64,000 nt of DNA from Flavobacterium sp. 9AF (GTDB taxonomy: Bacteria > Bacteroidota > Bacteroidia > Flavobacteriales > Flavobacteriaceae), in assembly GCF_902506265.1 (NCBI RefSeq), contig NZ_LR733556.1, positions 2,148,415-2,212,414 of the forward strand, written 5' to 3'. Positions within the stretch are counted from its first letter, which is position 1. Each line of letters starts with the position of its first letter. Made by a program: the position numbers and the translations under genes. The notes below the pieces were generated by a model that saw nothing but the letters and a program-made list of their open reading frames with translations, searched no databases and was not told where the DNA came from. Positions 42,722 to 53,075 of this stretch are shown here, in pieces.

Positions 42722-44074
42722 ATGTTTAAAAAAATATTAATAGCAAATAGAGGTGAAATTGCATTACGTGTAATTAGAACCTGTAAAGAGATGGGAATTA
42801 AAACTGTCGCAGTATATTCAACTGCAGATGCTGATAGTTTACATGTTCGTTTTGCAGATGAAGCAGTTTGCATTGGACCGCCTCCAAGCAATCTTTCTTA
42901 TTTAAAAATGTCAAATATTATTGCTGCTGCAGAAATTACAAATGCAGATGCAATACATCCTGGATATGGTTTTTTATCTGAAAATGCCAAGTTTTCAAAA
43001 ATATGTGAAGAACACGGTATTAAATTCATTGGTGCTTCTGCTGACATGATTGATAAAATGGGAGACAAAGCTACAGCTAAAGCTACCATGAAAGCAGCTG
43101 GTGTTCCTTGTGTACCAGGATCAGATGGTATTTTAGAATCTTTTGAACAAGCTCAAAAAATTGCCAAAGAAATGGGATACCCAGTAATGCTAAAAGCTAC
43201 TGCTGGAGGTGGTGGAAAAGGTATGAGAGCGGTTTGGAAACCTGAAGACTTATTAAAAGCTTGGGAAAGCGCTAGACAAGAAGCTGGTGCAGCCTTTGGC
43301 AATGATGGTATGTACATGGAAAAATTAATTGAAGAGCCAAGACATATTGAAATTCAAGTAATTGGTGATTCTTTTGGTAAAGCATGTCACTTATCTGAAA
43401 GAGATTGTTCAGTTCAAAGGAGACATCAAAAATTAACAGAAGAAACACCTTCTCCTTTTATGACAGATGAACTTCGTAATAAAATGGGTGATGCAGCCGT
43501 AAAAGCAGCAGAATTTATTAAATATGAAGGTGCTGGAACAGTTGAGTTTTTAGTCGATAAGCATAGAAATTTCTATTTTATGGAAATGAATACGCGTATA
43601 CAAGTAGAGCACCCAATTACCGAACAAGTAATTGATTATGATTTAATTAGAGAGCAAATTTTAGTTGCCGCTGGAGTACCAATTTCTGGAAAAAATTATT
43701 TCCCACAATTACATTCTATTGAGTGTCGTATTAATGCTGAAGATCCATATAATGATTTTAGGCCTTCACCTGGAAAAATAACCGTTTTACATTCTCCAGG
43801 AGGACATGGCGTTCGACTTGACACACATGTATATGCTGGATATACTATTCCTCCTAATTACGATTCTATGATTGCTAAATTAATTACAACTGCCCAAACC
43901 AGAGAAGAAGCAATTAATAAAATGAAACGTGCGTTAGATGAATTTGTTATTGAAGGAATAAAAACAACCATTCCATTTCATAGACAACTAATGGACGAGC
44001 CAGATTATGTAGCAGGAAACTACACTACAAAATTTATGGAAACTTTCGTTATGAAAGAAAAAATAGAAGACTAA
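42722..44074 (+). CDS. accC: acetyl-CoA carboxylase, biotin carboxylase subunit
   Basis: ATP-grasp enzyme carboxylating BCCP. Start at 42722 gives [20 protein letters not shown]. The N-domain ([14 protein letters not shown]), the ATP loop ([15 protein letters not shown]), the catalytic [20 protein letters not shown] and the C-domain [16 protein letters not shown] are all present; 450 residues is normal. An in-frame codon at 42695 would add nine residues derived from the repeat region and is not favoured. A strong bidirectional terminator follows. Confidence 0.95.
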   Translation: MFKKILIANRGEIALRVIRTCKEMGIKTVAVYSTADADSLHVRFADEAVCIGPPPSNLSYLKMSNIIAAAEITNADAIHPGYGFLSENAKFSKICEEHGIKFIGASADMIDKMGDKATAKATMKAAGVPCVPGSDGILESFEQAQKIAKEMGYPVMLKATAGGGGKGMRAVWKPEDLLKAWESARQEAGAAFGNDGMYMEKLIEEPRHIEIQVIGDSFGKACHLSERDCSVQRRHQKLTEETPSPFMTDELRNKMGDAAVKAAEFIKYEGAGTVEFLVDKHRNFYFMEMNTRIQVEHPITEQVIDYDLIREQILVAAGVPISGKNYFPQLHSIECRINAEDPYNDFRPSPGKITVLHSPGGHGVRLDTHVYAGYTIPPNYDSMIAKLITTAQTREEAINKMKRALDEFVIEGIKTTIPFHRQLMDEPDYVAGNYTTKFMETFVMKEKIED

Positions 44075-44076
44075 AA

Positions 44077-44106
44077 AAAACTCCCAAATTTGGGAGTTTT
44101 TTTTTA
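44077..44106. terminator. bidirectional terminator after accC
   Basis: Perfect 24-bp palindrome AAAACTCCCAAA/TTTGGGAGTTTT (44077-44100) flanked by A-run and T-run on either side. Confidence 0.9.
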
Positions 44107-44613
44107 TGATAAATTGTTAATTAATCGCTCGACTTCTTCTTTTTGCATTGAATACTTCAATTGTAATTCCGAATTCTCTCCCATTCTTGCATAATATTGT
44201 AAGCCTTTGTTACCAAAATGTTTAAGATAAAAATTGGATACTCTTGGTATTTTAGGAAAATTGGTGTGAAATAACATTTCATAATAAGCTTGCCACTCTC
44301 TTTCATTTTTGTCTTCCACTAATGTTTCTAAAGCTTTTTGTTTTACATGAAGCATTTCATGAGCTAACAAATTTAAAATCAAAACTAGAGGAAATTCAAA
44401 TACATTTTTAGGAATTTGAACTTTTTGTGGTTTTCCTAAAGCACCTATTGTAATCAAGCAAATAAAGTCTGGCTGGGCTGCTTCAGTAAGCTCAAAACCA
44501 TCAAAATTGGAATGATTTAAATCATAAATATCTATTAAAAATTTAGCAGCTTCTATGCTTAACTCTAATTTTTGAAATGTTTTAACGGTTAACTCAATTT
44601 CTTCAAATGGCAT
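44104..44613 (-). CDS. hypothetical protein with gluzincin-like HExxH motif
   Basis: Start at 44613 (MPFEEIELTVKTFQKLE) gives 169 residues. The segment LILNLLAHEMLHVKQKALET contains HExxH, and a candidate third ligand Glu lies about 18-24 residues on (KNEREWQAYYE), as in gluzincin metallopeptidases. No signal peptide is present, so it is predicted cytoplasmic. The helix carrying HExxH is preceded by hydrophobic residues as in SprT-like or MtfA-like proteins, but I cannot assign a family. It is 30 bp downstream of the S9 peptidase gene. Confidence 0.6.
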   Translation of the reverse strand: MPFEEIELTVKTFQKLELSIEAAKFLIDIYDLNHSNFDGFELTEAAQPDFICLITIGALGKPQKVQIPKNVFEFPLVLILNLLAHEMLHVKQKALETLVEDKNEREWQAYYEMLFHTNFPKIPRVSNFYLKHFGNKGLQYYARMGENSELQLKYSMQKEEVERLINNLS

Positions 44614-44643
44614 CATAATCATAAAAATGAAATGGTTTGTGTT

Positions 44644-46533
44644 TTAAAGTGTTTCTTTCAACCATTTGAAAAATTCTCTTTGCCAAACCAATCCATTTTG
44701 AGGTTTTAAAACCCAATGGTTTTCTTCAGGAAATAACATAAATCTACTTTTAATTCCTTTTAATTGTGCTGCTTGAAAAGCTTCTTGACTTTGTCCAATT
44801 GGAACACGATAATCTTTGGCTCCTTGAATAATAAAAATTGGAGTGTCCCAATTGTTAATTAGAGTAATTGGATTGAATTCAGTATATGATTTTTGCGCTA
44901 ATTTATTGTTTGTTTCCCAATATGCACCACCCATATCCCAATTAGTAAAAAACACCTCTTCTGTAGTACCAAACATACTTTGAGTATTAAAGATACCCGC
45001 ATGAGCAATAAATGTCTTAAAACGCTTTTTATGAATCCCAGCTAAATAAAATACGGAATATCCACCATAACTTGCTCCAACAGCCCCTAATCTAGATTTG
45101 TCAACATAATTTTCTGTGGCTACATCTTCAATTGCACTTAAATAGTCATCCATTACTTGTCCGCCCCAATCTTTACTAATTTGTTCGTTCCAAGCAACCC
45201 CATGTCCAGGCATTCCTCTTCTATTTGGAGCGACAACAACATAACCTTGAGAAGCCATAACTTGAAAGTTCCATCTAAAAGAATAAAACTGAGATAAAGC
45301 TCCTTGTGGACCACCTTGACAGTATAGAAGTGTAGGATATTTTTTTGAAGCATCAAAATTAGGAGGTAAAATAACCCACACTAACATGTTTTTCCCATCG
45401 GTGGTTTTTACCATTCGTTTTTCTATTTTGGGTAAAGATAATTTATTATAAATATCGGTATTTACATGAGTAAGTTGGTTCCATTTTTTCTTCTTTAAAT
45501 CGTAACTAAAAATTTCATTAGCATGATTCATATCGCTTTTAGTTACTAAAATCATATCTTCATGAAAACCAATAATTTGATTTATATCGAAATGTCCTGT
45601 TGTGATTTGATTTACACGAAGAGCTATTTTGGTTAAACCAGGGAAATTGACTTCAAACAATTGTTTAGTTCCATCTACTGGGGCTAAAAAATAAACTTTT
45701 TTACCATCTTTACTCCAAGTGAAACTATCTACTGTGCCATCCCAATTTGAAGTTAAATTTATATCTATTCCTTTATGTCGAACAATAATATCGTTTTTAT
45801 CTGCTTCATAACCATCCCTTCTCATCTGCAACCATGACAAATCTCCAGAAGGAGAAAACTGAGGAGCTACGTCATAACCTAGATTCTTCTCTGTAAGATT
45901 GGTCGTGTTTTTAGTAACTAGATCGTATTCATATAAATCAGTATTTGTACTGGTAGCATAATTTGTTCCTTCTTTCTTTTTACACACATAAATTACTTTT
46001 GAACCATCTGGTGACCAAATATAATCTTCATCACCACCAAATGGTTTTTGAGGACAATCATAAGGCTCGTTATTTAATATATCAATTTCTTCTTTATTAT
46101 CATTTGTAATTATGACGTGATTATGATGACCATCATTATAAGTATCCCAATGACGATAATCTAAAGCATTAAATATTTGTACATCACATTTTTCCAACTC
46201 TGGATAAAAATCTTTTCCATCAACTTTATCTATTTTAACTTCTTTACTACTTAAAGTCCATTTCTCATGTTTGTTTTTATCAAATAGTAAATCTTTATGA
46301 TTATTAATGCTAATAGATTTGCCGCCAGCTATAGGAATACTAAAAAATTCGGAATTCGATTTATTATCTTCAACAGAAGGTGTACTAACTTTGTAGATAA
46401 TATTCTTTCCATCTTTAGAAATTCCTAAGGGCGAAATCCTTCCTAATTTCCATAATAATTCTGGGGTCATAACTTCTTGAGCGTTTGCGGTTATTCCTGC
46501 CATGCTAATAAGTATTAAAGCTATTTTTTTCAT
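44644..46533 (-). CDS. S9 family peptidase (acylaminoacyl/dipeptidyl-peptidase-like)
   Basis: Secreted alpha/beta-hydrolase peptidase of 629 residues. Signal peptide MKKIALILISMAGITANAQE; beta-propeller with WD40-like PD40 blades (about 30-380; DYIWSPDGSKVIYVCKK, DVAPQFSPSGDLSWL). The catalytic domain has LYCQGGPQGALSQFYSFR and APNRRGMPGHG, the nucleophile in GAVGASYGGYSVFYLAG, the acid in GAKDYRVPIGQS and the histidine in FPEENHWVLKP. The order matches S9C/S9B enzymes rather than S9A. Probably periplasmic, trimming imported or secreted peptides. Compare the S9A lipoprotein at 25212. Confidence 0.9.
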   Translation of the reverse strand: MKKIALILISMAGITANAQEVMTPELLWKLGRISPLGISKDGKNIIYKVSTPSVEDNKSNSEFFSIPIAGGKSISINNHKDLLFDKNKHEKWTLSSKEVKIDKVDGKDFYPELEKCDVQIFNALDYRHWDTYNDGHHNHVIITNDNKEEIDILNNEPYDCPQKPFGGDEDYIWSPDGSKVIYVCKKKEGTNYATSTNTDLYEYDLVTKNTTNLTEKNLGYDVAPQFSPSGDLSWLQMRRDGYEADKNDIIVRHKGIDINLTSNWDGTVDSFTWSKDGKKVYFLAPVDGTKQLFEVNFPGLTKIALRVNQITTGHFDINQIIGFHEDMILVTKSDMNHANEIFSYDLKKKKWNQLTHVNTDIYNKLSLPKIEKRMVKTTDGKNMLVWVILPPNFDASKKYPTLLYCQGGPQGALSQFYSFRWNFQVMASQGYVVVAPNRRGMPGHGVAWNEQISKDWGGQVMDDYLSAIEDVATENYVDKSRLGAVGASYGGYSVFYLAGIHKKRFKTFIAHAGIFNTQSMFGTTEEVFFTNWDMGGAYWETNNKLAQKSYTEFNPITLINNWDTPIFIIQGAKDYRVPIGQSQEAFQAAQLKGIKSRFMLFPEENHWVLKPQNGLVWQREFFKWLKETL

Positions 46534-46599
46534 TATGTTTGCTTTTTTATAAAGTCTAAAATTAGTTATTTTTAAAGAAATAGACGTTTAGAAATTCAT

Positions 46600-46633
46600 A
46601 AAATAAAAAAGACCTTCAAATTGAAGGTCTTTT
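46600..46633 (-). terminator. terminator of the second reprolysin-like protease gene
   Basis: AAAAGACCTTC (46607-46617) and GAAGGTCTTTT (46623-46633), followed on the minus strand by TTATTT. It lies between the two convergent-direction neighbours. Confidence 0.8.
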
Positions 46634-46654
46634 CTGTAAATAGATATTTTAAAA

Positions 46655-49600
46655 TTATTGTTTGATAAAGCGTTTGCTTGTTACAAAATTATTATCTGAA
46701 ATTTCAATTATATAATTACCTGCTGGTAACACAGAAACATCAATAGAATTGTTAGCAATTTTACCATTCAAAACATTTTGACCTACTAAACTATACACTC
46801 TAAAAGTAGCTTTCTCACTAACAGAAGTTAAATTTAAAATAGATGATGTTGGATTAGGATATAATGTAATTTCTGGTTGTGTAACAAAATTGCTTTCTTC
46901 TTTACCTGATGAAGTAATATTTACTGTATAATCTTCTACTTGACCATAGGTAAATGTTTCACAAGTTGAAGGAATAGCATTATATTTCATTGAAACTCTC
47001 ATTCTGGTAGCTCCTAAATTTGCTGTAGTAGGAATAGTAATTGTTCCACTAATTGGAGTTGTTTTAGAAGCCGCTCTTGAATAAACTAATTCACCAGAAT
47101 CTGCAAAATCTCCATCTTGATTAAAATCAATCCAAACCGCATATCCTTCATTATAAACAGTTCCAGTCCATAAAGGAGTAATTGTAATAGTTTGTGATGT
47201 TCCTCTACCAACATTTGTAGATAGGGAAGTAAAATCTTCATAACCAGCCGTACCAGTTGATGAGTTATCGATACTACCATACACTACACGAGCAATTCTT
47301 TCATCGTTAGTATTGTTTCCTTGTGAAGAACAGTAAGAAACAGTATTTGATAAAGTAGTTACACTTACGACATTACTAGAAGCAGAAATATTTCCTGCAG
47401 CATCTTTAGCTTTAACAGAGAAGCTATAAGTAGTTGATGGCGTTAACCCTGTTGCATTAAAAGAAGCTGTTGTTGCAGTTCCAATTTGAGTACTTCCTTG
47501 ATAAACATTGTATCCTGTTACACCCACATTATCTGTCGAAGCGGTCCACGATAAATTAGTTGTTGTTTGTGTAGTTCCTGAAGCAGTTAAATTTGTAGGT
47601 GATGATGGTGCAGTTGTATCTGAAGATCCAGCAACAATATTTACTGTATAATCTTCCACTTCGCCATAAGAGAAAGCTTCACACGCTGTTGGAATACCAT
47701 TGTATTTCATAGAAATTCTCATCCTTGTTGTTCCAGTTGAAGCCGTTAAAGAAACTGTAAAACTTCCAGAAGCTGGAGTTGAAGTACTTGCAGCTTTACT
47801 CCAAACTAATTCCCCTGCATCATCAAAATCTCCATCCTTGTTATAATCAATCCATGCAGCATATCCTTCACTATATACAGTTCCAGTCCATGTAGGAGTA
47901 ACAGTTAAAGTATAAGCTGTACCTTGTGTCAAACTTGTAGATATACTAGTAAAATCTGTATATCCATTATTACCTGTAGAAGCATTATTAATAGTATTTA
48001 ATTGTACCCTTCCTATATATTCGTCAGCTACACTATTTCCTTTAGAAGCACAATACGTTGGATCAGTTGTTCCCGTTAAAGTAGTTACATTTACTGTGTT
48101 ACTTACAGAAGAAATATTTCCTGCAGCATCTTTAGCTCTTACCGTAAAGGCATATGCTGTTGCTGGTGTTAAACCTGTTACATTATATGTTGTAGTAGTT
48201 GATGAACCAATTTGAGTTCCATTTTGAAGAATATCATATCCTGTTACTCCTACATTATCTGTAGAAGCTGTCCAAGCTAAACTTGTGGTAGTTTGCGTAG
48301 TTCCTGATGCAGTTAAATTTGTTGGTGTAGATGGTGCTGTAGTATCGCCACCTCCTGAACCTGCTGTAATAGTAAAGTTAGTATTAGACACATCAAAGAA
48401 GATATGATCAGTACCTTTAACCATTATTCTACATTGAGTTGAAGGAGTGTTTGGAATTGTTACTGCTTGAGAACCATCATTAGGTGTTGCTGCCAACAAA
48501 GTAGACCAAGTAGAACCTCCGTTTGTAGAGATTAAAATATCAACGTTAGCACAGTTTACTCCATTAGCTGTTGTCCCAGCAACATTCCAAGTAATTGTTT
48601 GTGAAGAATTACCAGCATACGAAACCGCAGTATTAGGAGAAGACACAGAAAAAGGTCCTGCAGTACCATTAACAGTAACAATCATATCGTCACTATTATT
48701 TGCACTTCCACCTGCTCTATTATCACGAACAGTAAATCTAAAATTCATTGTTCTAGCTACAGAAGGTAAAGCTTCAACAGTAATTTCTGATCCAGAAGTT
48801 GTTGTTGCACCAGCTAAAACTCTTTCCATTTGAGGGAAATAGCGAACTGTAGCTGTTGAAGGCGAATAAGATCTAAAAGTAGGACCAGAAGTTTTTGTAG
48901 CACTCGCTGCCGAACTTGCTCCAGTTTGAGAAGAAGAAGCATTATCAAATTGCTCCCAACAAAAAGTTAATGCATCTCCATTAGCATCAGTACCAGAGCC
49001 AGTTAACATAAAAGGAGTACTTTTTGGTATTGTATAATCCAATCCTGCATTTGCTGTTGGTACAGAATTTCCAGTATCTGTTACTGTTGGACAAGTTTTA
49101 TTTTTTATATTGTTCGTTACTTGTTGAATACTTATTGCATGAAAATAAGCATCTGAATGAGGTTGCACATCTTGACTTGTGATACCAGCATATCCCATGA
49201 TTGTTGATCCTGAACCTGGTTCCATGTTAGCTCCTGTTCCTTCATTACTCATTGAAAAAGTGTGGTTCGCACCGAATTGATGCCCTAATTCGTGAGCCAC
49301 ATAATCAATATCGAAGTTATCTCCAGAAGGAATACCATCTGCAGGTGATGTATACCCGCTACCTTTTTGATTATTTACACAAACACAACCAATACAACCT
49401 GCATTTCCACCACCACCAGACGCTCCAAATAAGTGTCCTACATCATAATTAGCCTCTCCAATTACTGAAGTTAAAGTAGATTGTAATTCGCTATTCCAAG
49501 CACCTCCAGCTCCAGTGGAAGCATTCGAATAAGGGTCAGTGGAAGCATTTGTATAAATTACAGCATCTGTGTTAGAGATTAAAATTAATCTAACCCCAAA

Positions 49601-50329
49601 ATCTTTTTCAAAAACACCATTCACACGAGTCATAGTGTTATTTATAGCAGCTAAAGCATTTGCTTTAGTTCCTCCAAAGTAAGCCGTATATTCTCCTGTT
49701 ACTGACATAGCTAACCGAAAAGTTCTTAGTTTAGAATCGTCTGCATTTGGTCTTAATAGTTCACTTCCGTCAGGAGACATTTTGTGACTCACTTCATCGA
49801 TTACACTACACTCAAATTTTGAGAAAGCTGCTTTTTTATCAGACTTTTTATATACCGTATAAGAAGATAAATCATTAGTATAAGGCTCTATAAATTCAGC
49901 TGCTCTATCAGCATGAAGTGTCATCGCTTGTAATCCTAAAGGAGAAATACTAAAATATATTGTAGAACTTGGGTTTTCAATACCTTGTCCTACATATGAT
50001 TTAATTTGAGGATATCTAGCAGCCAGATCAGCATCCATATTAGAATATTCAACTATTTTAAAGTTTTCTAAAATACCTTTCGAATTTGGAAAAGATAAAA
50101 TTACATTTGATTCTGTTGCTCTTGAACCTGGAGCAGGAACAGCAATCAATTTTTGTCTCATTTTCTGAAAATCCAAAGAAAAAAGAGTTGGATTTTTAAT
50201 CATTACTTTATTAGCAATTACTTCAGAATTGGCCTTTTTTTGAGTGGTAACCCAAAAAGAATCTCCTTTTTGCCCAAAAGAGAAACTTGAAATTGCCAAA
50301 GCGGCAATTAAAAGGAATTTTTGTTTCAT
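46655..50329 (-). CDS. reprolysin-like zinc metalloprotease with duplicated Fn3-GEVED modules and T9SS type A domain
   Basis: A 1224-residue secreted protease. Signal peptide 1-19, propeptide-like region, M12B-type catalytic domain with HELGHQFGANH near residue 344 and Met-turn GSTIMGYAG near 377. A PKD/Ig-like region follows, then two tandem modules of about 233 residues (about 668-901 and 902-1134), each an Fn3 domain (DTTAPS.PTNLTASGTTQTT) plus a GEVED domain ending GEVEDYTVNI or GQVEDYTVNI. The C-terminus (ITLYPNPTSSILNLTSV, VLPAGNYIIEI) is a type A sorting domain. Paralogue of 29120-32377, with GEVED modules in place of the P-domain. Probably surface-attached and proteolytic. Confidence 0.9.
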   Translation of the reverse strand: MKQKFLLIAALAISSFSFGQKGDSFWVTTQKKANSEVIANKVMIKNPTLFSLDFQKMRQKLIAVPAPGSRATESNVILSFPNSKGILENFKIVEYSNMDADLAARYPQIKSYVGQGIENPSSTIYFSISPLGLQAMTLHADRAAEFIEPYTNDLSSYTVYKKSDKKAAFSKFECSVIDEVSHKMSPDGSELLRPNADDSKLRTFRLAMSVTGEYTAYFGGTKANALAAINNTMTRVNGVFEKDFGVRLILISNTDAVIYTNASTDPYSNASTGAGGAWNSELQSTLTSVIGEANYDVGHLFGASGGGGNAGCIGCVCVNNQKGSGYTSPADGIPSGDNFDIDYVAHELGHQFGANHTFSMSNEGTGANMEPGSGSTIMGYAGITSQDVQPHSDAYFHAISIQQVTNNIKNKTCPTVTDTGNSVPTANAGLDYTIPKSTPFMLTGSGTDANGDALTFCWEQFDNASSSQTGASSAASATKTSGPTFRSYSPSTATVRYFPQMERVLAGATTTSGSEITVEALPSVARTMNFRFTVRDNRAGGSANNSDDMIVTVNGTAGPFSVSSPNTAVSYAGNSSQTITWNVAGTTANGVNCANVDILISTNGGSTWSTLLAATPNDGSQAVTIPNTPSTQCRIMVKGTDHIFFDVSNTNFTITAGSGGGDTTAPSTPTNLTASGTTQTTTSLAWTASTDNVGVTGYDILQNGTQIGSSTTTTYNVTGLTPATAYAFTVRAKDAAGNISSVSNTVNVTTLTGTTDPTYCASKGNSVADEYIGRVQLNTINNASTGNNGYTDFTSISTSLTQGTAYTLTVTPTWTGTVYSEGYAAWIDYNKDGDFDDAGELVWSKAASTSTPASGSFTVSLTASTGTTRMRISMKYNGIPTACEAFSYGEVEDYTVNIVAGSSDTTAPSSPTNLTASGTTQTTTNLSWTASTDNVGVTGYNVYQGSTQIGTATTASFNATGLTPSTTYSFSVKAKDAAGNISASSNVVSVTTLSNTVSYCSSQGNNTNDERIARVVYGSIDNSSTGTAGYEDFTSLSTNVGRGTSQTITITPLWTGTVYNEGYAVWIDFNQDGDFADSGELVYSRAASKTTPISGTITIPTTANLGATRMRVSMKYNAIPSTCETFTYGQVEDYTVNITSSGKEESNFVTQPEITLYPNPTSSILNLTSVSEKATFRVYSLVGQNVLNGKIANNSIDVSVLPAGNYIIEISDNNFVTSKRFIKQ
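46915..48350 (-). repeat. tandem intragenic duplication of about 705 bp
   Basis: The two Fn3-GEVED modules of the protease are recognisably similar at DNA level, e.g. around GTTCCTGATGCAGTTAAATT and GTTCCTGAAGCAGTTAAATT. They have diverged at both synonymous and non-synonymous sites, so the duplication is not recent. Confidence 0.8.
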
Positions 50330-50358
50330 AATTTGTTCTTGTTTTGTTTTTAGCGTGC

Positions 50359-50366
50359 CAAATATA
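50359..50366 (-). promoter_or_regulatory. candidate -7 element for the second protease
   Basis: TATATTTG on the complement, 29 bp before the ATG. The rest of the 219-bp gap to 50548 is AT-rich; nothing else is seen. Confidence 0.4.
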
Positions 50367-50548
50367 TGTAATATATTTTGAATAAAATTACATTTTAAAT
50401 ATAATTATGGTTAAATCACGGAAAATAATTCATAAAACAAATAGTTTTATCAATAAAAATCTTATTTTTTTTAAATTTTAAAAAAATAATTAATTCTCCC
50501 TTTTAAAAAAATATCCGTATTTTCACACTTTTTAAAAATATGAGTTAA

Positions 50549-51811
50549 ATGAAAAAAATAGCATTACATTGGCAAATATTGCTAGGAATGATTTTAGGAG
50601 TATTATTTGCTGTTGTTTTAATTCAATTTGAATGGGGTAAAGAAATAATTATTGATTGGATTAAGCCATTTGGTAATATATTTATCAATCTTTTAAAACT
50701 AATAGCAGTACCATTAATATTGGCCTCATTAATTAAAGGAGTATCAGATTTAAAAGATATTTCTAAATTATCAAAAATGGGTGGAAGAACAATAGGTTTA
50801 TACTTAATAACTACAGTTCTTGCTGTTTCAATAGGATTAATTATTGTAAACATTATAAAACCTGGTAATTATATTTCGGAACAAACTAGACAAGAATTAA
50901 TTACTGGTTATGCAAATGATGCAAATTCTAAAATTGCATCAGCTGAAAAACAAAAAGAAGCAGGTCCCTTGCAAGCTTTAGAAGATATAGTACCAAGTAA
51001 TATTATAGGCGCATCTGCAGACAACGGCAACATGTTACAAGTTATTTTCTTTGCACTCTTCTTTGGTATTGCTTTAATGTTAGTTCCTCAAGAGATAGGC
51101 GCACCAGTAAAAGCTTTTTTTGACGGTTTTAACGAAGTGATTTTAAAAATGATTGACATTATTATGCTTGCTGCTCCTTTTGGTGTTTTTGCATTATTAG
51201 CTTCATTAGTAGCTGAATCTCCAAGTTTAGATTTGTTTCAAGCTTTAGCTATATATGGATTATGCGTTTTATTTGGTTTAATATTAATGATTGGAGTTTA
51301 TTTAGTAATAGTTTATTTATTCACTAAAAAAACACCTAGTTTCTTTTTAAATGGAATCTCTCCTGCACAATTGCTAGCTTTCTCGACAAGTTCATCTGCA
51401 GCAACATTACCTGTAACTATGGAACGCGTGGTGGATAATTTGGGTGTAGACGATGAAGTTGCTAGTTTTGTATTACCAATTGGTGCTACTATTAATATGG
51501 ATGGAACCAGTTTATATCAAGCGGTTGCAGCAGTGTTTATCGCACAAGCTTTTGGAATGGATTTAAGTTTTGGTGTTCAACTAGGAATTATTGCAACAGC
51601 CACTTTAGCCTCAATAGGTAGCGCAGCTGTTCCAGGCGCAGGAATGGTTATGCTAGTTATTGTTTTAGCACAAGCAGGTATTCCTGAAGCTGGTTTGGCT
51701 TTAATCTTTGCAATTGACAGGCCTTTAGATATGTGCAGAACTACCGTTAATGTAACAGGAGATGCAGCGGTATCATTGATTGTTGCAAAGTCTGTTAACA
51801 AATTAGAATAA
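50549..51811 (+). CDS. dicarboxylate/amino acid:cation symporter
   Basis: A 420-residue DAACS-family (GltP/GltT-like) transporter taking up glutamate, aspartate or C4-dicarboxylates with Na+ or H+. Signature pieces are the serine-rich re-entrant loop AFSTSSSAATLPVTMERV, the TM7 motif GATINMDGTSLYQAV (NMDGT), and PGAGMVMLVIVLAQAGIP with DRPLDMCRTTVNVTGD in the C-terminal core. About eight membrane spans. First gene of a five-gene run; the following paralogue is 37 bp away. Confidence 0.9.
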   Translation: MKKIALHWQILLGMILGVLFAVVLIQFEWGKEIIIDWIKPFGNIFINLLKLIAVPLILASLIKGVSDLKDISKLSKMGGRTIGLYLITTVLAVSIGLIIVNIIKPGNYISEQTRQELITGYANDANSKIASAEKQKEAGPLQALEDIVPSNIIGASADNGNMLQVIFFALFFGIALMLVPQEIGAPVKAFFDGFNEVILKMIDIIMLAAPFGVFALLASLVAESPSLDLFQALAIYGLCVLFGLILMIGVYLVIVYLFTKKTPSFFLNGISPAQLLAFSTSSSAATLPVTMERVVDNLGVDDEVASFVLPIGATINMDGTSLYQAVAAVFIAQAFGMDLSFGVQLGIIATATLASIGSAAVPGAGMVMLVIVLAQAGIPEAGLALIFAIDRPLDMCRTTVNVTGDAAVSLIVAKSVNKLE

Positions 51812-51848
51812 TAAACTTTTTTACATACATTTACGAAAACATTTTTGA

Positions 51849-53072
51849 GTGAAAAACAATAAATTATTCGTTGCTATAATTTTAGCATTATTAATAGGAG
51901 TTTTTGCTGGTGCTCTAATTCACTATTCGTTCCCTAATTATCAAAATCAATTTTCAACAAATATTAAATTACTAGGAACTATTTTCATAAGGATGGTTCA
52001 AATGATAATCGCCCCATTAGTTTTTTCCACTTTAGTAGTTGGAATTGCAAAGATGGGAGATTTGAAAATGGTAGGTCGCGTAGGAGGAAAAGCAATGATT
52101 TGGTTTATCACCGCTTCATTAATCTCATTATTATTAGGACTCATTTTAGTTAACACCTTAGAACCAGGATTAAAAACAGATATTTCTTTAAACGAACTTG
52201 ATGGAGCTACCGAATTATTAGAAAAAACACAATCTTTTTCATTAGAAGAATTCATTAAACATTTAATTCCTAAAAGTTTATTTGAAGCTTTGGCTACTAA
52301 TGAAATCTTACAAATTGTAATTTTTTCCATTTTATTTGGAATAGCTTTGTCTTCAATGAATAAAAAAGGAAAAAAAATTATTAATTTATTAGATATATTA
52401 TCTCATGTAATATTAAAAATGGTTACCTACATTATGTGGGTTGCTCCACTTGGCGTATTTGGATCAGTATCCGCTGCTGTAGCAAAACATGGTTTTAGTA
52501 TTTTTGGATTATATGCAAATTATCTTCTTGCTTTCTTTATTGGCATAATTGTTTTGTGGCTAATTCTATTATTTGTTGGATACTTATTTTTAGGAAAAAG
52601 ATTATTTGTTTTATTACAAAGAATAAAAAGCCCTCTTTTAATTGCCTTTTCTACCACAAGTTCAGAAGCAGTATTTCCAAAACTTGTAGAAGAGCTTGAG
52701 CGTTTTGGTTGTCAAAATAAAATAGTATCTTTCACCTTACCATTAGGATATTCATTTAATCTTGATGGCAGCATGATGTATATGACATTTGCAAGTATTT
52801 TTATAGCTCAAGTTTATGGAATAGAGATGTCGTTAGGAGAACAGTTCACTATGTTATTAGTTCTAATGTTAACAAGTAAAGGCGTTGCAGGTGTTCCAAG
52901 AGCTTCATTAATAGTTATTGTAGCAACTTGCGCCATGTTTAGAATTCCTCCTGAGGGAATAGCTTTGATTCTTCCAATAGATCACTTTTGCGACATGGCC
53001 AGAAGTATGACAAATGTATTAGGCAATTCACTTGCCACAACAGTAATAGACAAATGGGAAACAAAATCTTAA
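51849..53072 (+). CDS. dicarboxylate/amino acid:cation symporter (second copy)
   Basis: A 407-residue DAACS-family transporter, paralogous to the previous gene but clearly diverged. The loop reads AFSTTSSEAVFPKLVEELER, the TM7 motif YSFNLDGSMMYMTFA has NLDGS in place of NMDGT, and the C-terminal core has ILPIDHFCDMARSMTNVLGN. These differences suggest a different substrate, closer to the glutamate/aspartate or C4-dicarboxylate carriers. The start is a GTG at 51849. The next gene begins 3 bp after its stop. Confidence 0.9.
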   Translation: MKNNKLFVAIILALLIGVFAGALIHYSFPNYQNQFSTNIKLLGTIFIRMVQMIIAPLVFSTLVVGIAKMGDLKMVGRVGGKAMIWFITASLISLLLGLILVNTLEPGLKTDISLNELDGATELLEKTQSFSLEEFIKHLIPKSLFEALATNEILQIVIFSILFGIALSSMNKKGKKIINLLDILSHVILKMVTYIMWVAPLGVFGSVSAAVAKHGFSIFGLYANYLLAFFIGIIVLWLILLFVGYLFLGKRLFVLLQRIKSPLLIAFSTTSSEAVFPKLVEELERFGCQNKIVSFTLPLGYSFNLDGSMMYMTFASIFIAQVYGIEMSLGEQFTMLLVLMLTSKGVAGVPRASLIVIVATCAMFRIPPEGIALILPIDHFCDMARSMTNVLGNSLATTVIDKWETKS

Positions 53073-53075
53073 AAA

